The notes: generated from the letters alone by a model not told the origin. Shown: positions 43,517-51,828, counted from the stretch's first letter. The stretch is 64,000 nucleotides of DNA from DATBGS01 sp036557885 (GCA_036557885.1 DATBGS010000146.1:1-64000), one strand, 5' to 3'. Made by a program: numbers and translations.

Positions 43517-44530
43517 TTATTGGCTGGGAGTGGCTGTTTGCGAAGCTGGCGGCAGTAAGCCATGCGCTTCTGGCGGATTGTACGCAGGCAGATTCATTTC
43601 ACTGCGGATAGCTTTAATGGCCTGATAGACCACCCCTGCTGAGAGATGAAGCTCCTCGGCAATTTGCTTATGTACCCCAACGGGTGGCAGCGGCAGGGTA
43701 GCCAGATACGCTTGCCGGATGCGCTCTTTGTCTTCAGACGAGCCGTGATAGGGCTGAAGTTCCCACCAGCTTGGCAGATGCAGACGTTCTCGTAATGCTA
43801 TCACTATCTGCTTGACCGCTGTCTTTGGAATCCCTAGCTCTTTGGCAATCTGGGTGCGCAGTCCGTCGTATTCATGCGGCTGCGCCAGTTCGAGATAGCG
43901 CTTCTCGATGGCTGCTATTTGTTCGGCGGTGGGCGTAAAAGGCGGCGTTGGTGGACGTGGCTCGCGCTTGGGGCGCTGGTGCGGCTGAGCAGCGGCGCTG
44001 CCTTTGGCCCGCTTCTCGCCTTCCGGTTTCCTTGGGGCGGCTGTTTTCGCTGAAGATCGAGGAGGCTCGCCTCCGCGCTTTTGCGCTGGCGCGGGACCGC
44101 CGCGCTGCGCAGGAGGAGCAGCGGGCGCGGTGCGTGCTGAGGTGGCGGGTGCAGAAGCTGACGGTTTAATGGGTCCGCTGAAGGCAGGATGAACAAACGT
44201 GGGCGCTGGAATCTCGCGCTTTACTGGGGTGTCCAGGCGTGGTGGGCGAGCAGTTTCCTTGGGTGCTGGCGCTGCCACCTTTACGTCGCGCTCCTGAACA
44301 AGCCAGTGCTGTTTTGGTTGTTCGGGACGCGCGGCTGGCGCAGCGGCTTTTGCTGGCACCTGGCGTGTGGGCGCGGGAGGAGGCGTGCTGGCGCCCGGCT
44401 GCGGGCCTTTGGCTTTCGCTAGCCGTTCTCGCCTGGCTTTTTCCTCGCATTCCGGGCAAATCAACTGCCGGGCAGAGGACGATTTAAAGCTCTTTCCGCA
44501 TTGGCTGCAACGCATTTTGATTTTGCTCAT
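43517..44530 (-). CDS. zinc-ribbon, Pro/Ala-rich linker, double HTH protein
   Basis: A 337-residue protein of unfamiliar architecture. Residues 8-28 are a CxxC-x13-CxxC zinc ribbon. Residues of about 35-215 are Pro/Ala/Lys-rich and probably disordered. The C-terminal part (about 220-325) contains two homologous HTH units: IAKELGIPKTAVKQIVIALRERLHLP with SWWE, and IAEELHLSAGVVYQAIKAIRSEMNLP with AYNP. A DNA- or RNA-binding role is likely. The ATG at 44530 follows AGGAGGAAAC; upstream frame overlaps the divergent ABC gene's promoter region. Confidence 0.78.
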   Translation of the reverse strand: MSKIKMRCSQCGKSFKSSSARQLICPECEEKARRERLAKAKGPQPGASTPPPAPTRQVPAKAAAPAARPEQPKQHWLVQERDVKVAAPAPKETARPPRLDTPVKREIPAPTFVHPAFSGPIKPSASAPATSARTAPAAPPAQRGGPAPAQKRGGEPPRSSAKTAAPRKPEGEKRAKGSAAAQPHQRPKREPRPPTPPFTPTAEQIAAIEKRYLELAQPHEYDGLRTQIAKELGIPKTAVKQIVIALRERLHLPSWWELQPYHGSSEDKERIRQAYLATLPLPPVGVHKQIAEELHLSAGVVYQAIKAIRSEMNLPAYNPPEAHGLLPPASQTATPSQ

Positions 44531-44708
44531 CCCTGTTTCCTCCTGTAGGCGCACTCTCTCCTTCAGTATAGCCCCGTAAAATACGCCAGTCAATGGCAGT
44601 TTTTCCCTAGAGCATTCGGTAATTTTGCTGGTATTGGTCGCTATGTTATACTTTATCGCGCAAGAAAAGCGCCAGACGGCACTTCTAACGATGGGAAGGT
44701 ACACTAGA

Positions 44709-45821
44709 ATGGGAACAGCGCCAGCACAGAGTGAACACGAGCAGCGCCAAGAGCAGAACCAGGCAGGTGAGATGGTTCTGAGCACCCATGCACTTACCAA
44801 GCGCTATGGAGAGACGCTGGCGGTTGACAGTCTTGATCTGGAGGTGCGACGCGGCGATATTGTCGGCTTCTTAGGCCCGAACGGGGCTGGCAAAACCACG
44901 ACGATTCGCATGCTGACCGGACTGATTCAGCCAACATCAGGCGATATTTTGCTCTTTGGGACCAGGCTCAAGAAACAGCGCACAGCCTTGCTGCAACGGG
45001 TTGGCGCTCTGGTCGAATCGCCTCCATTTTATCCCTATCTTTCGGGCGCAGATAACCTGCGGGTCGCCGCTTCTGCCAGTGGCATGCTTCAGGACAAGGC
45101 GACGGCCAGGCGCATCGCGGAACTGCTGGAGTTAGTAAGCCTGGGGGACCACCCACGCGCCCCCTTCCGGCGCTATTCGCAGGGGATGAAACAACGCCTG
45201 GGCATTGCGGCTGCGCTGCTGGCCGATCCTGAGCTGCTTATTTTGGATGAACCAACGACCAGTCTTGACCCCGCTGGAATTGTTGAATTCCGCTCCCTGC
45301 TGACCAGGCTGGCAGCCCAAGGCAAGACCGTTTTCCTTTCCAGCCACCAATTGTCTGAAGTGCAGGTTTTGTGCAATCGAGTTGCTATTTTAAATAAGGG
45401 GCGTCTGCTCTATCAGGGGACGGTCAGCGATCTGCTGCACAAACATATCGGCCAGCGTATGCGCGTAGTGATTGGCTTTGAAACTGGTGAGGCGTTGCAA
45501 GCGGCATTAGCGCTGCTCCGCGCAGAGTGGACTGGGGCAGCAAAAGAATGGCTGCTGGCAGTGAAGCACCTCCCTGATCAGCAGCATGGGCAAATCCTGG
45601 TGGAGGCGAAAACCGGGCACGCTGGCGCGCTCAACGCGCTGCTGGCGCGGCAAAACCTGTTTGCCAGTGAACTGCATCGCGTGGAGATGACGCTGGAGCA
45701 GTATTTCTTGACGCTGACGACTGCGCCTTCAGGTAATCAGCCGCCCGGTGCTTCTGATCAGAGGCAGAGCCAGATGATTACACATCCTCCAGTCGCTGGC
45801 GTTGTGGCGCGTAAGCTGTAA
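44709..45821 (+). CDS. ABC transporter ATP-binding protein
   Basis: A 370-residue ATPase of the ABC-2/bacitracin-exporter-like group: LTKRYGETLAVDSLDLEVRRGDIVGFLGPNGAGKTTT (Walker A), signature RYSQGMKQRLGIAAALL, Walker B LLILDEPTTSLDPAGI and SSHQLSEVQVLC. The first 20 residues are Gln/Glu-rich, and the C-terminal extension after about 230 is a regulatory domain. The ATG at 44709 has GGAAGG upstream. It is followed nine bases later by its permease. Substrate unknown. Confidence 0.9.
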   Translation: MGTAPAQSEHEQRQEQNQAGEMVLSTHALTKRYGETLAVDSLDLEVRRGDIVGFLGPNGAGKTTTIRMLTGLIQPTSGDILLFGTRLKKQRTALLQRVGALVESPPFYPYLSGADNLRVAASASGMLQDKATARRIAELLELVSLGDHPRAPFRRYSQGMKQRLGIAAALLADPELLILDEPTTSLDPAGIVEFRSLLTRLAAQGKTVFLSSHQLSEVQVLCNRVAILNKGRLLYQGTVSDLLHKHIGQRMRVVIGFETGEALQAALALLRAEWTGAAKEWLLAVKHLPDQQHGQILVEAKTGHAGALNALLARQNLFASELHRVEMTLEQYFLTLTTAPSGNQPPGASDQRQSQMITHPPVAGVVARKL

Positions 45822-45830
45822 AGGAGCCGC

Positions 45831-46922
45831 ATGCAAGAGGCACTTTCCTCAGTTGAAGCCGAAGGCTCCGAGCCAGATTCTTCTGCGGCACACGCTGCAC
45901 CACGCAGGCTGCGTGGCTTGCGGTTCTGGTTGGGCCTGGTGGAGATGGAACTCTTTAAGCTGCGCCGCCGCCGCCTGACAAAAGTGCTTTTTGCCACCCA
46001 GATGGGTCTGCTGGTGTTGGTGCTTGGGACGATTGCTTTATTGTACTCTTCTATCCAGGCGCAGCCGCTGAGTTATTTTGGGCCGCAGGCCACACCCTGC
46101 GCAACGTCAACTCCAGGCAGCGCTGCTCCAGGCCAGAGCGCGCCCTGTCCAACAGCCACGCCAACCGATGCTGACCGCGAAGCAACGCGCGCGTCAGTGC
46201 TCGCAGACTTTCAACAGTATTTTGTCCCACCGCTTGCTGTGACGCTGATTATCGAATTTACCCGCGCAACATCCTTGTTTCTCATCGCTATCCTTGCTGG
46301 CGCCGTGATTGGCGGAGAATATTCTCTGGGAACCATTCGCCTGCTGTTTTCGCGTGGGCCAGGGCAAATTCAACTCATGACAGCAAAAATCGTGGCATTG
46401 GCGCTTGCTGTTCTGGTGGGCATTGGCCTGACGATGGTGCTGGGCGCTGGGATCGGGTTGGTGCTGGCGCTGCTGACGGGGGCGCCGGTGCAGTGGTCGT
46501 TTCTGACGCTGGATTTTGCCTGGCGATCAGTGCTGTTGTGGGTGGTTACGACGCTGGCCTTGATGATCTACGCGCTGGTTGCGCTGCTGGCGGCGACGCT
46601 GACGCGCTCCTCGGCTGGGGGCATCGCGGGAGCCATCATCTACGCGGTGGTTGAGCGGGCGGCCTCCAACCTGCTGCCGTTTTTTGCCAGCCGCCTGACC
46701 AGCCCGGCGATCAGCGCCTTTTTCCTCAAGGTCCAGGTGTATTTGATGGATGCCAACGTCTCGGCGCTGATTCAGCGCTCGGAAAGCGGCCCGCTGGCAA
46801 CTGGCACGCTGCCTGCCACGCTGCCCAGCACTTCGCACGCGCTGGTGACGTTGGGGCTTTATGGGCTGGTGTGTGTGGTGCTGTCTATGCTGCTCGTTTT
46901 CAGGCGCGATGTTGCCAGTTAG
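45831..46922 (+). CDS. ABC-2 family permease
   Basis: A 363-residue membrane protein partnered with the preceding ATPase. After a charged cytoplasmic N-terminus it has one helix near residue 60, a large outside loop of about 75 residues rich in Thr/Pro/Ala with three Cys (ATPCATSTPG, SAPCPTATPTD), then about five further helices, including LIAILAGAVIGGEYSLGTIRLLFSRGPG, a conserved ABC2_membrane_2-type block. It probably forms a homodimeric exporter. Confidence 0.86.
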   Translation: MQEALSSVEAEGSEPDSSAAHAAPRRLRGLRFWLGLVEMELFKLRRRRLTKVLFATQMGLLVLVLGTIALLYSSIQAQPLSYFGPQATPCATSTPGSAAPGQSAPCPTATPTDADREATRASVLADFQQYFVPPLAVTLIIEFTRATSLFLIAILAGAVIGGEYSLGTIRLLFSRGPGQIQLMTAKIVALALAVLVGIGLTMVLGAGIGLVLALLTGAPVQWSFLTLDFAWRSVLLWVVTTLALMIYALVALLAATLTRSSAGGIAGAIIYAVVERAASNLLPFFASRLTSPAISAFFLKVQVYLMDANVSALIQRSESGPLATGTLPATLPSTSHALVTLGLYGLVCVVLSMLLVFRRDVAS

Positions 46923-46980
46923 CAAAGAATTGTACGAAGAAAGAAGAAAGCCAAGGGGGAAGTGTGGGTGGAGAAGTGGG

Positions 46981-47053
46981 TACCCCCAGCGGAATTCGAA
47001 TCCGCGTTTTCACCTTGAAAGGGTGGTGTCCTGGGCCTCTAGACGATGGGGGC
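46981..47053 (-). tRNA. tRNA-Glu (anticodon UUC)
   Basis: A 73-base cloverleaf on the minus strand. The acceptor is GCCCCCA with partner TGGGGGT and discriminator A. The anticodon loop CTTTCAA has TTC at 47017-47019 (complement). The T arm has GGATTCGAATTCC. CCA is not encoded. A perfect TTGACA-N17-TATAAT promoter lies upstream at 47080-47108. Confidence 0.96.
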
Positions 47054-47079
47054 AAGTAGTGGTTTCACCAACCACCCCT

Positions 47080-47108
47080 ATTATATGTCCTCAATTCAGC
47101 TTTGTCAA
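47080..47108 (-). promoter_or_regulatory. consensus promoter of tRNA-Glu
   Basis: On the minus strand TTGACA (47103-47108), 17 bases, TATAAT (47080-47085). Both boxes are perfect consensus. A family B repeat begins eight bases upstream. Confidence 0.85.
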
Positions 47109-47115
47109 GAAAAAT

Positions 47116-47206
47116 AGCTGGCGGTTGAAACCCCTGTGAAGAACAGGGGCACCGCCGCGCCTATGGGCCTTCGGCCACGAAGCCCGCCTGCGCGGGCTGG
47201 GACGAA
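47116..47206. repeat. family B dispersed palindromic repeat
   Basis: AGCTGGCGGTTGAAACC, hairpin CCCCTGTGAAGAACAGGGG, GCGCCTATGGGC, CCTTCGGCCACGAAG, then CCCGCCTGCGCGGGC and TGGGACG. It is nearly identical to the copy at 13094. It lies between the tRNA promoter and the DUF4395 operon promoter. Confidence 0.8.
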
Positions 47207-47236
47207 GAAAGAAAACATCTTTTGCCACCAATGGGC

Positions 47237-47266
47237 TTGACACCAGGTAATAGAAGCGGCTATAAT
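47237..47266 (+). promoter_or_regulatory. promoter of the DUF4395-thioredoxin operon
   Basis: TTGACA at 47237-47242, 18-base spacer, TATAAT at 47261-47266. The transcript should start near 47273, giving a leader of about 310 bases that contains the Cys-rich short ORF at 47340. Confidence 0.8.
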
Positions 47267-47339
47267 CCTTGATGAAAGTTGAGAAAGTTGCTTCACTTTC
47301 TAGCATTTGTGTTGCAGGTTGTTACAAGGAGGCAGGCAA

Positions 47340-47438
47340 ATGATTACACGCCCTCTGGCTGTGCCTCCCGTTGTGATGCGCCATTTACTGCTTGGCGCGC
47401 CCACCTCTACCCGCTGCGTCTGTACCTGCTCCCGCTAG
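47340..47438 (+). CDS. 32-residue leader peptide ending in clustered Cys codons
   Basis: A short ORF, too small for normal calling, with an ideal AAGGAGG seven bases before its ATG. Its last residues are STRCVCTCSR, so three Cys codons fall within five codons just before the stop. It lies in the long leader of the DUF4395-thioredoxin operon. A hairpin (47428-47443) overlaps its final codons and stop. This is the layout of a cysteine-responsive attenuator; cysteine-codon leader peptides are known for sulfur operons in mycobacteria. Function here is inference. Confidence 0.65.
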   Translation: MITRPLAVPPVVMRHLLLGAPTSTRCVCTCSR

Positions 47439-47443
47439 GGAGC
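47428..47443 (+). promoter_or_regulatory. hairpin at the stop codon of the Cys leader peptide
   Basis: Perfect stem GCTCCC-GCTA-GGGAGC spanning the last Cys codon, stop codon and five bases beyond. A CCTCC follows at 47443-47447 and could pair with the GGAGG Shine-Dalgarno of the DUF4395 gene. A ribosome held at the Cys codons would keep the hairpin open. Confidence 0.5.
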
Positions 47444-47584
47444 CTCCTGTGCTGTGTACCAGCTTGCTGATGTATTTTGCTTGCTGGCGCGGCTTTCTTC
47501 GCGAAAGACATCTCCCAAAGCCCGCGATTTCAGCGTTTTATTTGTCGTTGCTGTTCTCATATCTTTTTGGAGGTTGGTAGTTAG

Positions 47585-48076
47585 ATGGATTCCCCAGCCG
47601 TTGTTCTACCAGGGGCGCCACGTTTGGATGCCCATATGCTCAAGTTCTCGCAAGCCTGCACCGTGACGCTTTCGGCGCTGGCGTTTATTCTCCAGCAGCC
47701 GGTGGTGGTGGCGATTGCTGCGGCTTGCCTCGCGCTTAGCGCGGCGTATCCCGCCGCCAGCCCATTCCGCCTGCTCTATCGCGGCGTGGTCTTGCCGCTG
47801 CATCTGCTGAAGCCGCGCATCGTGGAAGACGACCCCGCGCCCCATCGCTTTGCGCAGGCTATGGGCGCCGTGTTTTTGCTGGCCTCCAGCCTGCTGCTGT
47901 TTTTGACCACAGCCTTCATTATAGGCTGGACGCTTGACCTGATTGTCTTTGCGCTTTCTGGATTGAACTTTAGCGTGGGATTCTGCGCGGGCTGCTTTGT
48001 GTACTATCATCTGGGGCGGCTAGGCGTGCTGCCGCAGGTGCGCTACGAAGGCAGCTTCCACTGGCGGGGAGTCTGA
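47585..48076 (+). CDS. DUF4395 membrane protein
   Basis: A 163-residue DUF4395 protein. It starts with the family's GAPRLDAHMLKFSQACTV, has four hydrophobic helices (two near 20-55, two near 90-140) and the hallmark NFSVGFCAGCFVYY with a Cys-x2-Cys pair in the last helix. In actinobacteria, DUF4395 genes sit with thioredoxin and thiosulfate sulfurtransferase, pointing to thiol or sulfur metabolism at the membrane. A GGAGG site is present before the ATG and the next gene starts two bases after the stop. Confidence 0.86.
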   Translation: MDSPAVVLPGAPRLDAHMLKFSQACTVTLSALAFILQQPVVVAIAAACLALSAAYPAASPFRLLYRGVVLPLHLLKPRIVEDDPAPHRFAQAMGAVFLLASSLLLFLTTAFIIGWTLDLIVFALSGLNFSVGFCAGCFVYYHLGRLGVLPQVRYEGSFHWRGV

Positions 48077-48077
48077 G

Positions 48078-48554
48078 ATGTTAGCAGTTGTGATTCGGCT
48101 TGGTATTCTGGCGGTGGTGAGCCTGGCGGTCTTGCTGAGCGTCTGGGCGGGGAAAACATATGTCGGGCGGTCACGTCGCCGCGCGCTCAACTCCGCGCCC
48201 ATTGTGCTGCCCCAGGCGCCGAGCGCTGACGCGGATGCCCCCAGATCATCCGTGAGCATTCTGGCGTTTAGCAGTGCGGATTGCCGCCAGTGCAAACAGC
48301 TTCAGGAGCCAGCGCTCCAGCGTGTGCTGCAAGCGCGAAGCGGCAGCGTGGCAGTGGTAGAGGTGGATGCCCCTAGCTCGCCAGACCTGACGGAGCATTA
48401 CAGCGTGCTGACGCTGCCAACAACGGTGGTGCTGGATGCCAGCGGTAAGGCGCGCGCCGTCAATTATGGTTTTGCGCCTGCTCAGCGCTTGCTGGAGCAG
48501 GTGGACGCGCTGCTTCAAAATTCGGGAGCGCAGGAGCCGCAGCCCGCCCTCTAG
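48078..48554 (+). CDS. membrane-anchored thioredoxin-like protein
   Basis: A 158-residue protein with an N-terminal membrane helix (about 4-24, LGILAVVSLAVLLSVWAG) and an outside thioredoxin domain. The active site is DCRQCKQL (CxxC), with VVEVDAPSSPDLTEHYSVLTLPTTVVLD carrying the cis-Pro loop (LPTT). It probably exchanges disulfides with the Cys pair of the adjacent DUF4395 protein; this pairing is common in other phyla. The stop is followed by a strong terminator. Confidence 0.87.
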   Translation: MLAVVIRLGILAVVSLAVLLSVWAGKTYVGRSRRRALNSAPIVLPQAPSADADAPRSSVSILAFSSADCRQCKQLQEPALQRVLQARSGSVAVVEVDAPSSPDLTEHYSVLTLPTTVVLDASGKARAVNYGFAPAQRLLEQVDALLQNSGAQEPQPAL

Positions 48555-48565
48555 TATGTAGCATA

Positions 48566-48607
48566 GGCGCTGGCCTGGCGGCAACAATTGGCCGCCAGGC
48601 CAGCGCC
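48566..48607. terminator. bidirectional terminator
   Basis: A perfect 17-bp stem (48566-48582 with 48591-48607; left arm GGCGCTGGCCTGGCGGC) and an 8-base loop, between convergent genes. T-rich sequence follows on the plus side. Confidence 0.75.
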
Positions 48608-48625
48608 TCATTTATTCCTCCTTGC

Positions 48626-49576
48626 TTATGGCAATTCCAGCACAACCTGATACAAGCCAGGCTGTGGCTGGTACCCTAGCTTGCGATTGATTGCCAGCAT
48701 GGGCGCGTTTTCTGAATCGTTGTGCGTGCGAATGTACGTTGCCTGATACGAGCGGGCGCAGCGAATGCTCAGGAGCTTGAGCGCCAGCGCGATGCCCCGC
48801 CCGCGATACGTGTGATCTACGCCAGTAATCATGTTATACATGGATTGGGTATGCTCAAAGAACCCGACGGCTGCCATGCCAACCCAGGCGTCGCCATCAG
48901 CAGCGACGATTTGCCCATCGGGGCGATACCAGGACGCCGCGCAGACCTGCGTCAGAAACTCGTCGAAAGAGAGCCATCCCTGGTTGCCTGGTATATCTTC
49001 AACCGCCCGCCCGTTGAGTTCATACAGCCGCCGCTGCGCCTCCAGCGTGTTGCCGAGATCAGCCAGGGTGAAGAAGTGAATCCCGGTAGCTTCGATGGCT
49101 TGAATGTGCCCAGCAAAACGCTCGTCATCAAATGCTGCCAGATCAAGCGTAGACTCAAACGCATGGCGCGTGACCTGAAAACCGCGTGCCTGGGCAAAGC
49201 GCAAACAGGCGTCGCAGTTGTCGCGCGCCTGCCCTTGCAGTTTGGTAGCGCCGCGCTCTCGACTGAACTGAAGCGCGTCCTGGTAGAGCAGCGCGCCTAT
49301 GCCCTGGTTACGCCAGGCGGGGTCAACGAGCAAATGCAGATCAAAGAGGCCCGCTGGCATCCAGGGATCGCGCCCGGTGTCGTTGTAGCCGATAATCTGC
49401 CCAGACTCCTCCACTGCCACCACGCGATGGCGGATTTGCCCCTGTGGATTCTGGCGCTCCCATTCCTGGAGCAGTCCGGCGTTGACGGGTACGGGGTCGG
49501 ATGTGTTGCGCAATTCGGCAATACGCGGGAAGTCGGTTTGCGGGTTGAGCGGTTGCAAGTGTATTTTCGCAGGCAT
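48626..49576 (-). CDS. tandem GNAT acetyltransferase (mycothiol synthase-like layout)
   Basis: A 316-residue protein with two GNAT domains. The first has LHLLVDPAWRNQGIGALLYQDAL (motif A, RNQGIG); the second has TGVDHTYRGRGIALALKLLSIRCAR (RGRGIA) and NDSENAPMLAINRKLGYQPQP (motif B). Two-domain GNATs of this size include MshD-like enzymes, but the substrate is not implied. The start at 49576 follows GGAGAGG; an upstream frame extension lacks homology. It is convergent with the thioredoxin gene. Confidence 0.85.
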   Translation of the reverse strand: MPAKIHLQPLNPQTDFPRIAELRNTSDPVPVNAGLLQEWERQNPQGQIRHRVVAVEESGQIIGYNDTGRDPWMPAGLFDLHLLVDPAWRNQGIGALLYQDALQFSRERGATKLQGQARDNCDACLRFAQARGFQVTRHAFESTLDLAAFDDERFAGHIQAIEATGIHFFTLADLGNTLEAQRRLYELNGRAVEDIPGNQGWLSFDEFLTQVCAASWYRPDGQIVAADGDAWVGMAAVGFFEHTQSMYNMITGVDHTYRGRGIALALKLLSIRCARSYQATYIRTHNDSENAPMLAINRKLGYQPQPGLYQVVLELP

Positions 49577-49941
49577 GAAGGTCGTATCCTCTCCAAAACA
49601 AAAAAGAACAGCAGCGCGTTGGAGAGCAACCCGGCGACAAGCGCACCATGAGGGCAGAACGCAATTACATTGTTGAGGAGTTAGCTGAATTGAAGGCAAC
49701 ACCCAACGGCCAGTTACTCAGGCAGGCTGAGCAGCCAGCAATCAGTGGGTGACGCCGTGATCTGCCGCATAAGCGAAGGCGCCGGTGCTCATGCGGCGAA
49801 GGGACCGGTGAGGCGGGGGAGATACAGAATGGTATTTCCCAAAGGTCCAGGGAGTGAACGGTTCTTCATAGACTGAAGCATAGCATGCCTCTTTGGGGGT
49901 GTCAAGGCTTTCTTCTTTCTTCGTTTTAGAAGCGGAGAAGC

Positions 49942-50652
49942 CTACAGGATCAACAGCCCGCGCCGGGCCGCTGATGTGACCGCTTCGGTGCGGCTGGCCG
50001 CGCCCAACTTGAGCATGATGGAGGAGACGTGAAATTTTGCAGTATGCTCGCTGATGTGCAGACGCGCGGCAATGAGCTTGTTGGGTAAGCCCTGCGCCAG
50101 CAGTTGCAGCACCTCAAGCTCGCGTGCCGTGAGCGGTTCATCGCTTGCTGCGGCTGGCTCTGGCAGCGCGGCCTGCCCGCGCCCGGAAAGGGCGAAAAGA
50201 TCGCTGGCAAGGCGGCGGTCCATTGTGATCAGCCCGCCAGCTACCGCAGCAATCGCGGCGCTTATCTCTTCAGGAGTGGCGTCGCGCCGCAGGATACCAA
50301 ACGCCAGCCCTTGCTCCTCTGCGGCGCGCGCCACGCTGCTGAGCAGCCGCGCCGCTTCTTGCCCAACACGGGCACCAGGCGTGTTGAGCGTTGGCGCTCC
50401 AAGCACCACCAGCCCGGCCCGCGGGCGCAAGACATCCAGCCACTCGTAGAGAGCTTCGGCGTTGGTGATGCCGTCCAGATCGGCCAGAAGCACATCGGGC
50501 AGCGGCTCGTCTGTGGGCGACTGGCTGGTGCTCAGCGCGTGAATCGCTCCGGGCGCCGCTTCACCCACGACTAGCCAGCCGGGTTGTTCACGCACCACTG
50601 CTGCTAGCCCGGCGCGGACGGTTGGATAGGCTGAGATGACAAAGACTCGCAT
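49942..50652 (-). CDS. LuxR/NarL-type response regulator-like protein
   Basis: A 236-residue protein. The N-terminal receiver-like domain begins MRVFVISAYPTVRAGLAAVVREQPGWLVVGEA, with a likely phospho-acceptor Asp in LLADLDGITN. The C-terminal LuxR HTH is PLTARELEVLQLLAQGLPNKLIAARLHISEHTAKFHVSSIMLKLGAASRTEAV. The normal Lys of a receiver is not evident near GILRRDA, so it may act without phosphorylation. It sits just downstream of the protease at 50731 in the same direction. Confidence 0.87.
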   Translation of the reverse strand: MRVFVISAYPTVRAGLAAVVREQPGWLVVGEAAPGAIHALSTSQSPTDEPLPDVLLADLDGITNAEALYEWLDVLRPRAGLVVLGAPTLNTPGARVGQEAARLLSSVARAAEEQGLAFGILRRDATPEEISAAIAAVAGGLITMDRRLASDLFALSGRGQAALPEPAAASDEPLTARELEVLQLLAQGLPNKLIAARLHISEHTAKFHVSSIMLKLGAASRTEAVTSAARRGLLIL

Positions 50653-50730
50653 GAGGTTGCCTTTGCACGCGCTGCTGATCTGGCAGCGAATGGGGGCGAC
50701 AGCCATTCAGCCATCGCCCCAAAGCGTCGC

Positions 50731-51756
50731 TTAGGCTGCCGCCTTTGTAACTGGAGTCAGCGCCAATTCCAGACGCTCACCACCGCGCAGCAACAGCAGC
50801 GTGCGGGGTTTGCTGCGCTGGGCTGCGCCGCGATTGATGAGGCGTGGAAGCTGCCCGACATGCTGGATAGTTTGCCCATCCACCGCCAGGATAACATCGC
50901 CAACCAGGACGCCTGCCGCTGCTGCTGGGCCGCCCTCTTCCACCTCAACTACCAATGCGGCTGATTCCTGCTGGAGTCCGTGTCGCTGGCGCAGCGCGGG
51001 CGTCAGCGGCGCGGTGAGCACCTGCACGCCCAGATAGAGCGGCGTGGTGGCGTGCTCCACTTCTTCCAGAAAGCGCAGCACGGCCTGGCTGGGAACGGCA
51101 AAGCCCAGACCGCCGCCCACCATCGAGTTGACGCCAACCACGCGCCCCTGCGCGTCGGCGAGCGGCCCACCAGAGTTGCCAGGATAGAGGCGAATGTCGG
51201 CCTGAATCAGATCAGGCTGGCGCCCACGTCTGCGCCCGCGCTCTGGCTGCGGCTGGGGATTGGACACCTGATCTTTCTTCTCTGCCTGGCCTGGGACTGG
51301 CTCCAAAGCGATGTCCGGGTCTACGGGAGCACGCGCCGCAACGACGCCAACCGTTGCCGCGCCGACGCGCCCAAATGGATTGCCCACCGCCAGCACCAGT
51401 TCGCCCACACGCAAAGTGCCAGAGTTGCCGATTTCGGCGGGCTGGAGCCTCTCCGCATGCACCCGCAAGGCAGCCAGATCGTGCTCAGGGTCAATGGCGA
51501 TGAGTTTGGCGGACAGCTTGCGCTCGTCCGCTAGCTGGGCGGTGATGGCCTGCTGCCCAATGGCGCGCACAACATGCGCGTTGGTGATGATGGTGGCATC
51601 AGCCGCGCCGCTGGCGTCGGGCGTGCCTACCTGCCAGATGATGCCCGACCCCATCCCATGCTGGCCGCCATAGACCTGCACCACGCTGGCGCGTACCCGC
51701 GCGGCCAGGGCAGCCAGGTCTTCAGAAAGTGCTGTGTTCGTAAAAGCTGTTGTCAT
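50731..51756 (-). CDS. HtrA-like trypsin/PDZ protease, no signal peptide
   Basis: A 341-residue serine protease-PDZ protein. The triad is visible: TNAHVVRA (His), DPEHDLAALRV (Asp) and LYPGNSGGPLAD (Ser). The PDZ domain is in about 235-335. There is no signal or membrane segment at the N-terminus (MTTAFTNTALSEDLAALAA), unlike typical DegP/HtrA, so it seems cytoplasmic. A charged insert (GQAEKKDQVSNPQPQPERGRRR) lies in the loop before the Ser region. The SD AAAGGGAG is present. A tandem paralogue lies upstream. Confidence 0.88.
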   Translation of the reverse strand: MTTAFTNTALSEDLAALAARVRASVVQVYGGQHGMGSGIIWQVGTPDASGAADATIITNAHVVRAIGQQAITAQLADERKLSAKLIAIDPEHDLAALRVHAERLQPAEIGNSGTLRVGELVLAVGNPFGRVGAATVGVVAARAPVDPDIALEPVPGQAEKKDQVSNPQPQPERGRRRGRQPDLIQADIRLYPGNSGGPLADAQGRVVGVNSMVGGGLGFAVPSQAVLRFLEEVEHATTPLYLGVQVLTAPLTPALRQRHGLQQESAALVVEVEEGGPAAAAGVLVGDVILAVDGQTIQHVGQLPRLINRGAAQRSKPRTLLLLRGGERLELALTPVTKAAA

Positions 51757-51799
51757 ATCTTAAACTCCCTTTCAGGGATGTAAATAGGATGAGTGGTCT

Positions 51800-51828
51800 G
51801 GAGCAACGGTTTACGAAACCGTTGCTCC
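51800..51828. terminator. strong hairpin between the two proteases
   Basis: A perfect 13-bp stem GGAGCAACGGTTT and its complement with a 3-base loop (ACG). No long T-run follows, so it may be a processing or attenuation element rather than a full terminator. It separates the upstream protease gene (51838-52773) from the downstream one. Confidence 0.55.

Noticed and set aside
47470..47580. Second short ORF in the DUF4395 leader (starts MYFACWRGF)
   Set aside because: No SD before its ATG and its end overlaps the SD of DUF4395; kept only as a possibility.
49784..49870. 26-codon minus-strand ORF (MKNRSLPGPLGN...) upstream of the double-GNAT gene
   Set aside because: No SD and no distinctive composition.
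49703..49941. T-box or cobalamin riboswitch
   Set aside because: No T-box sequence or B12-box found; only a simple stem.
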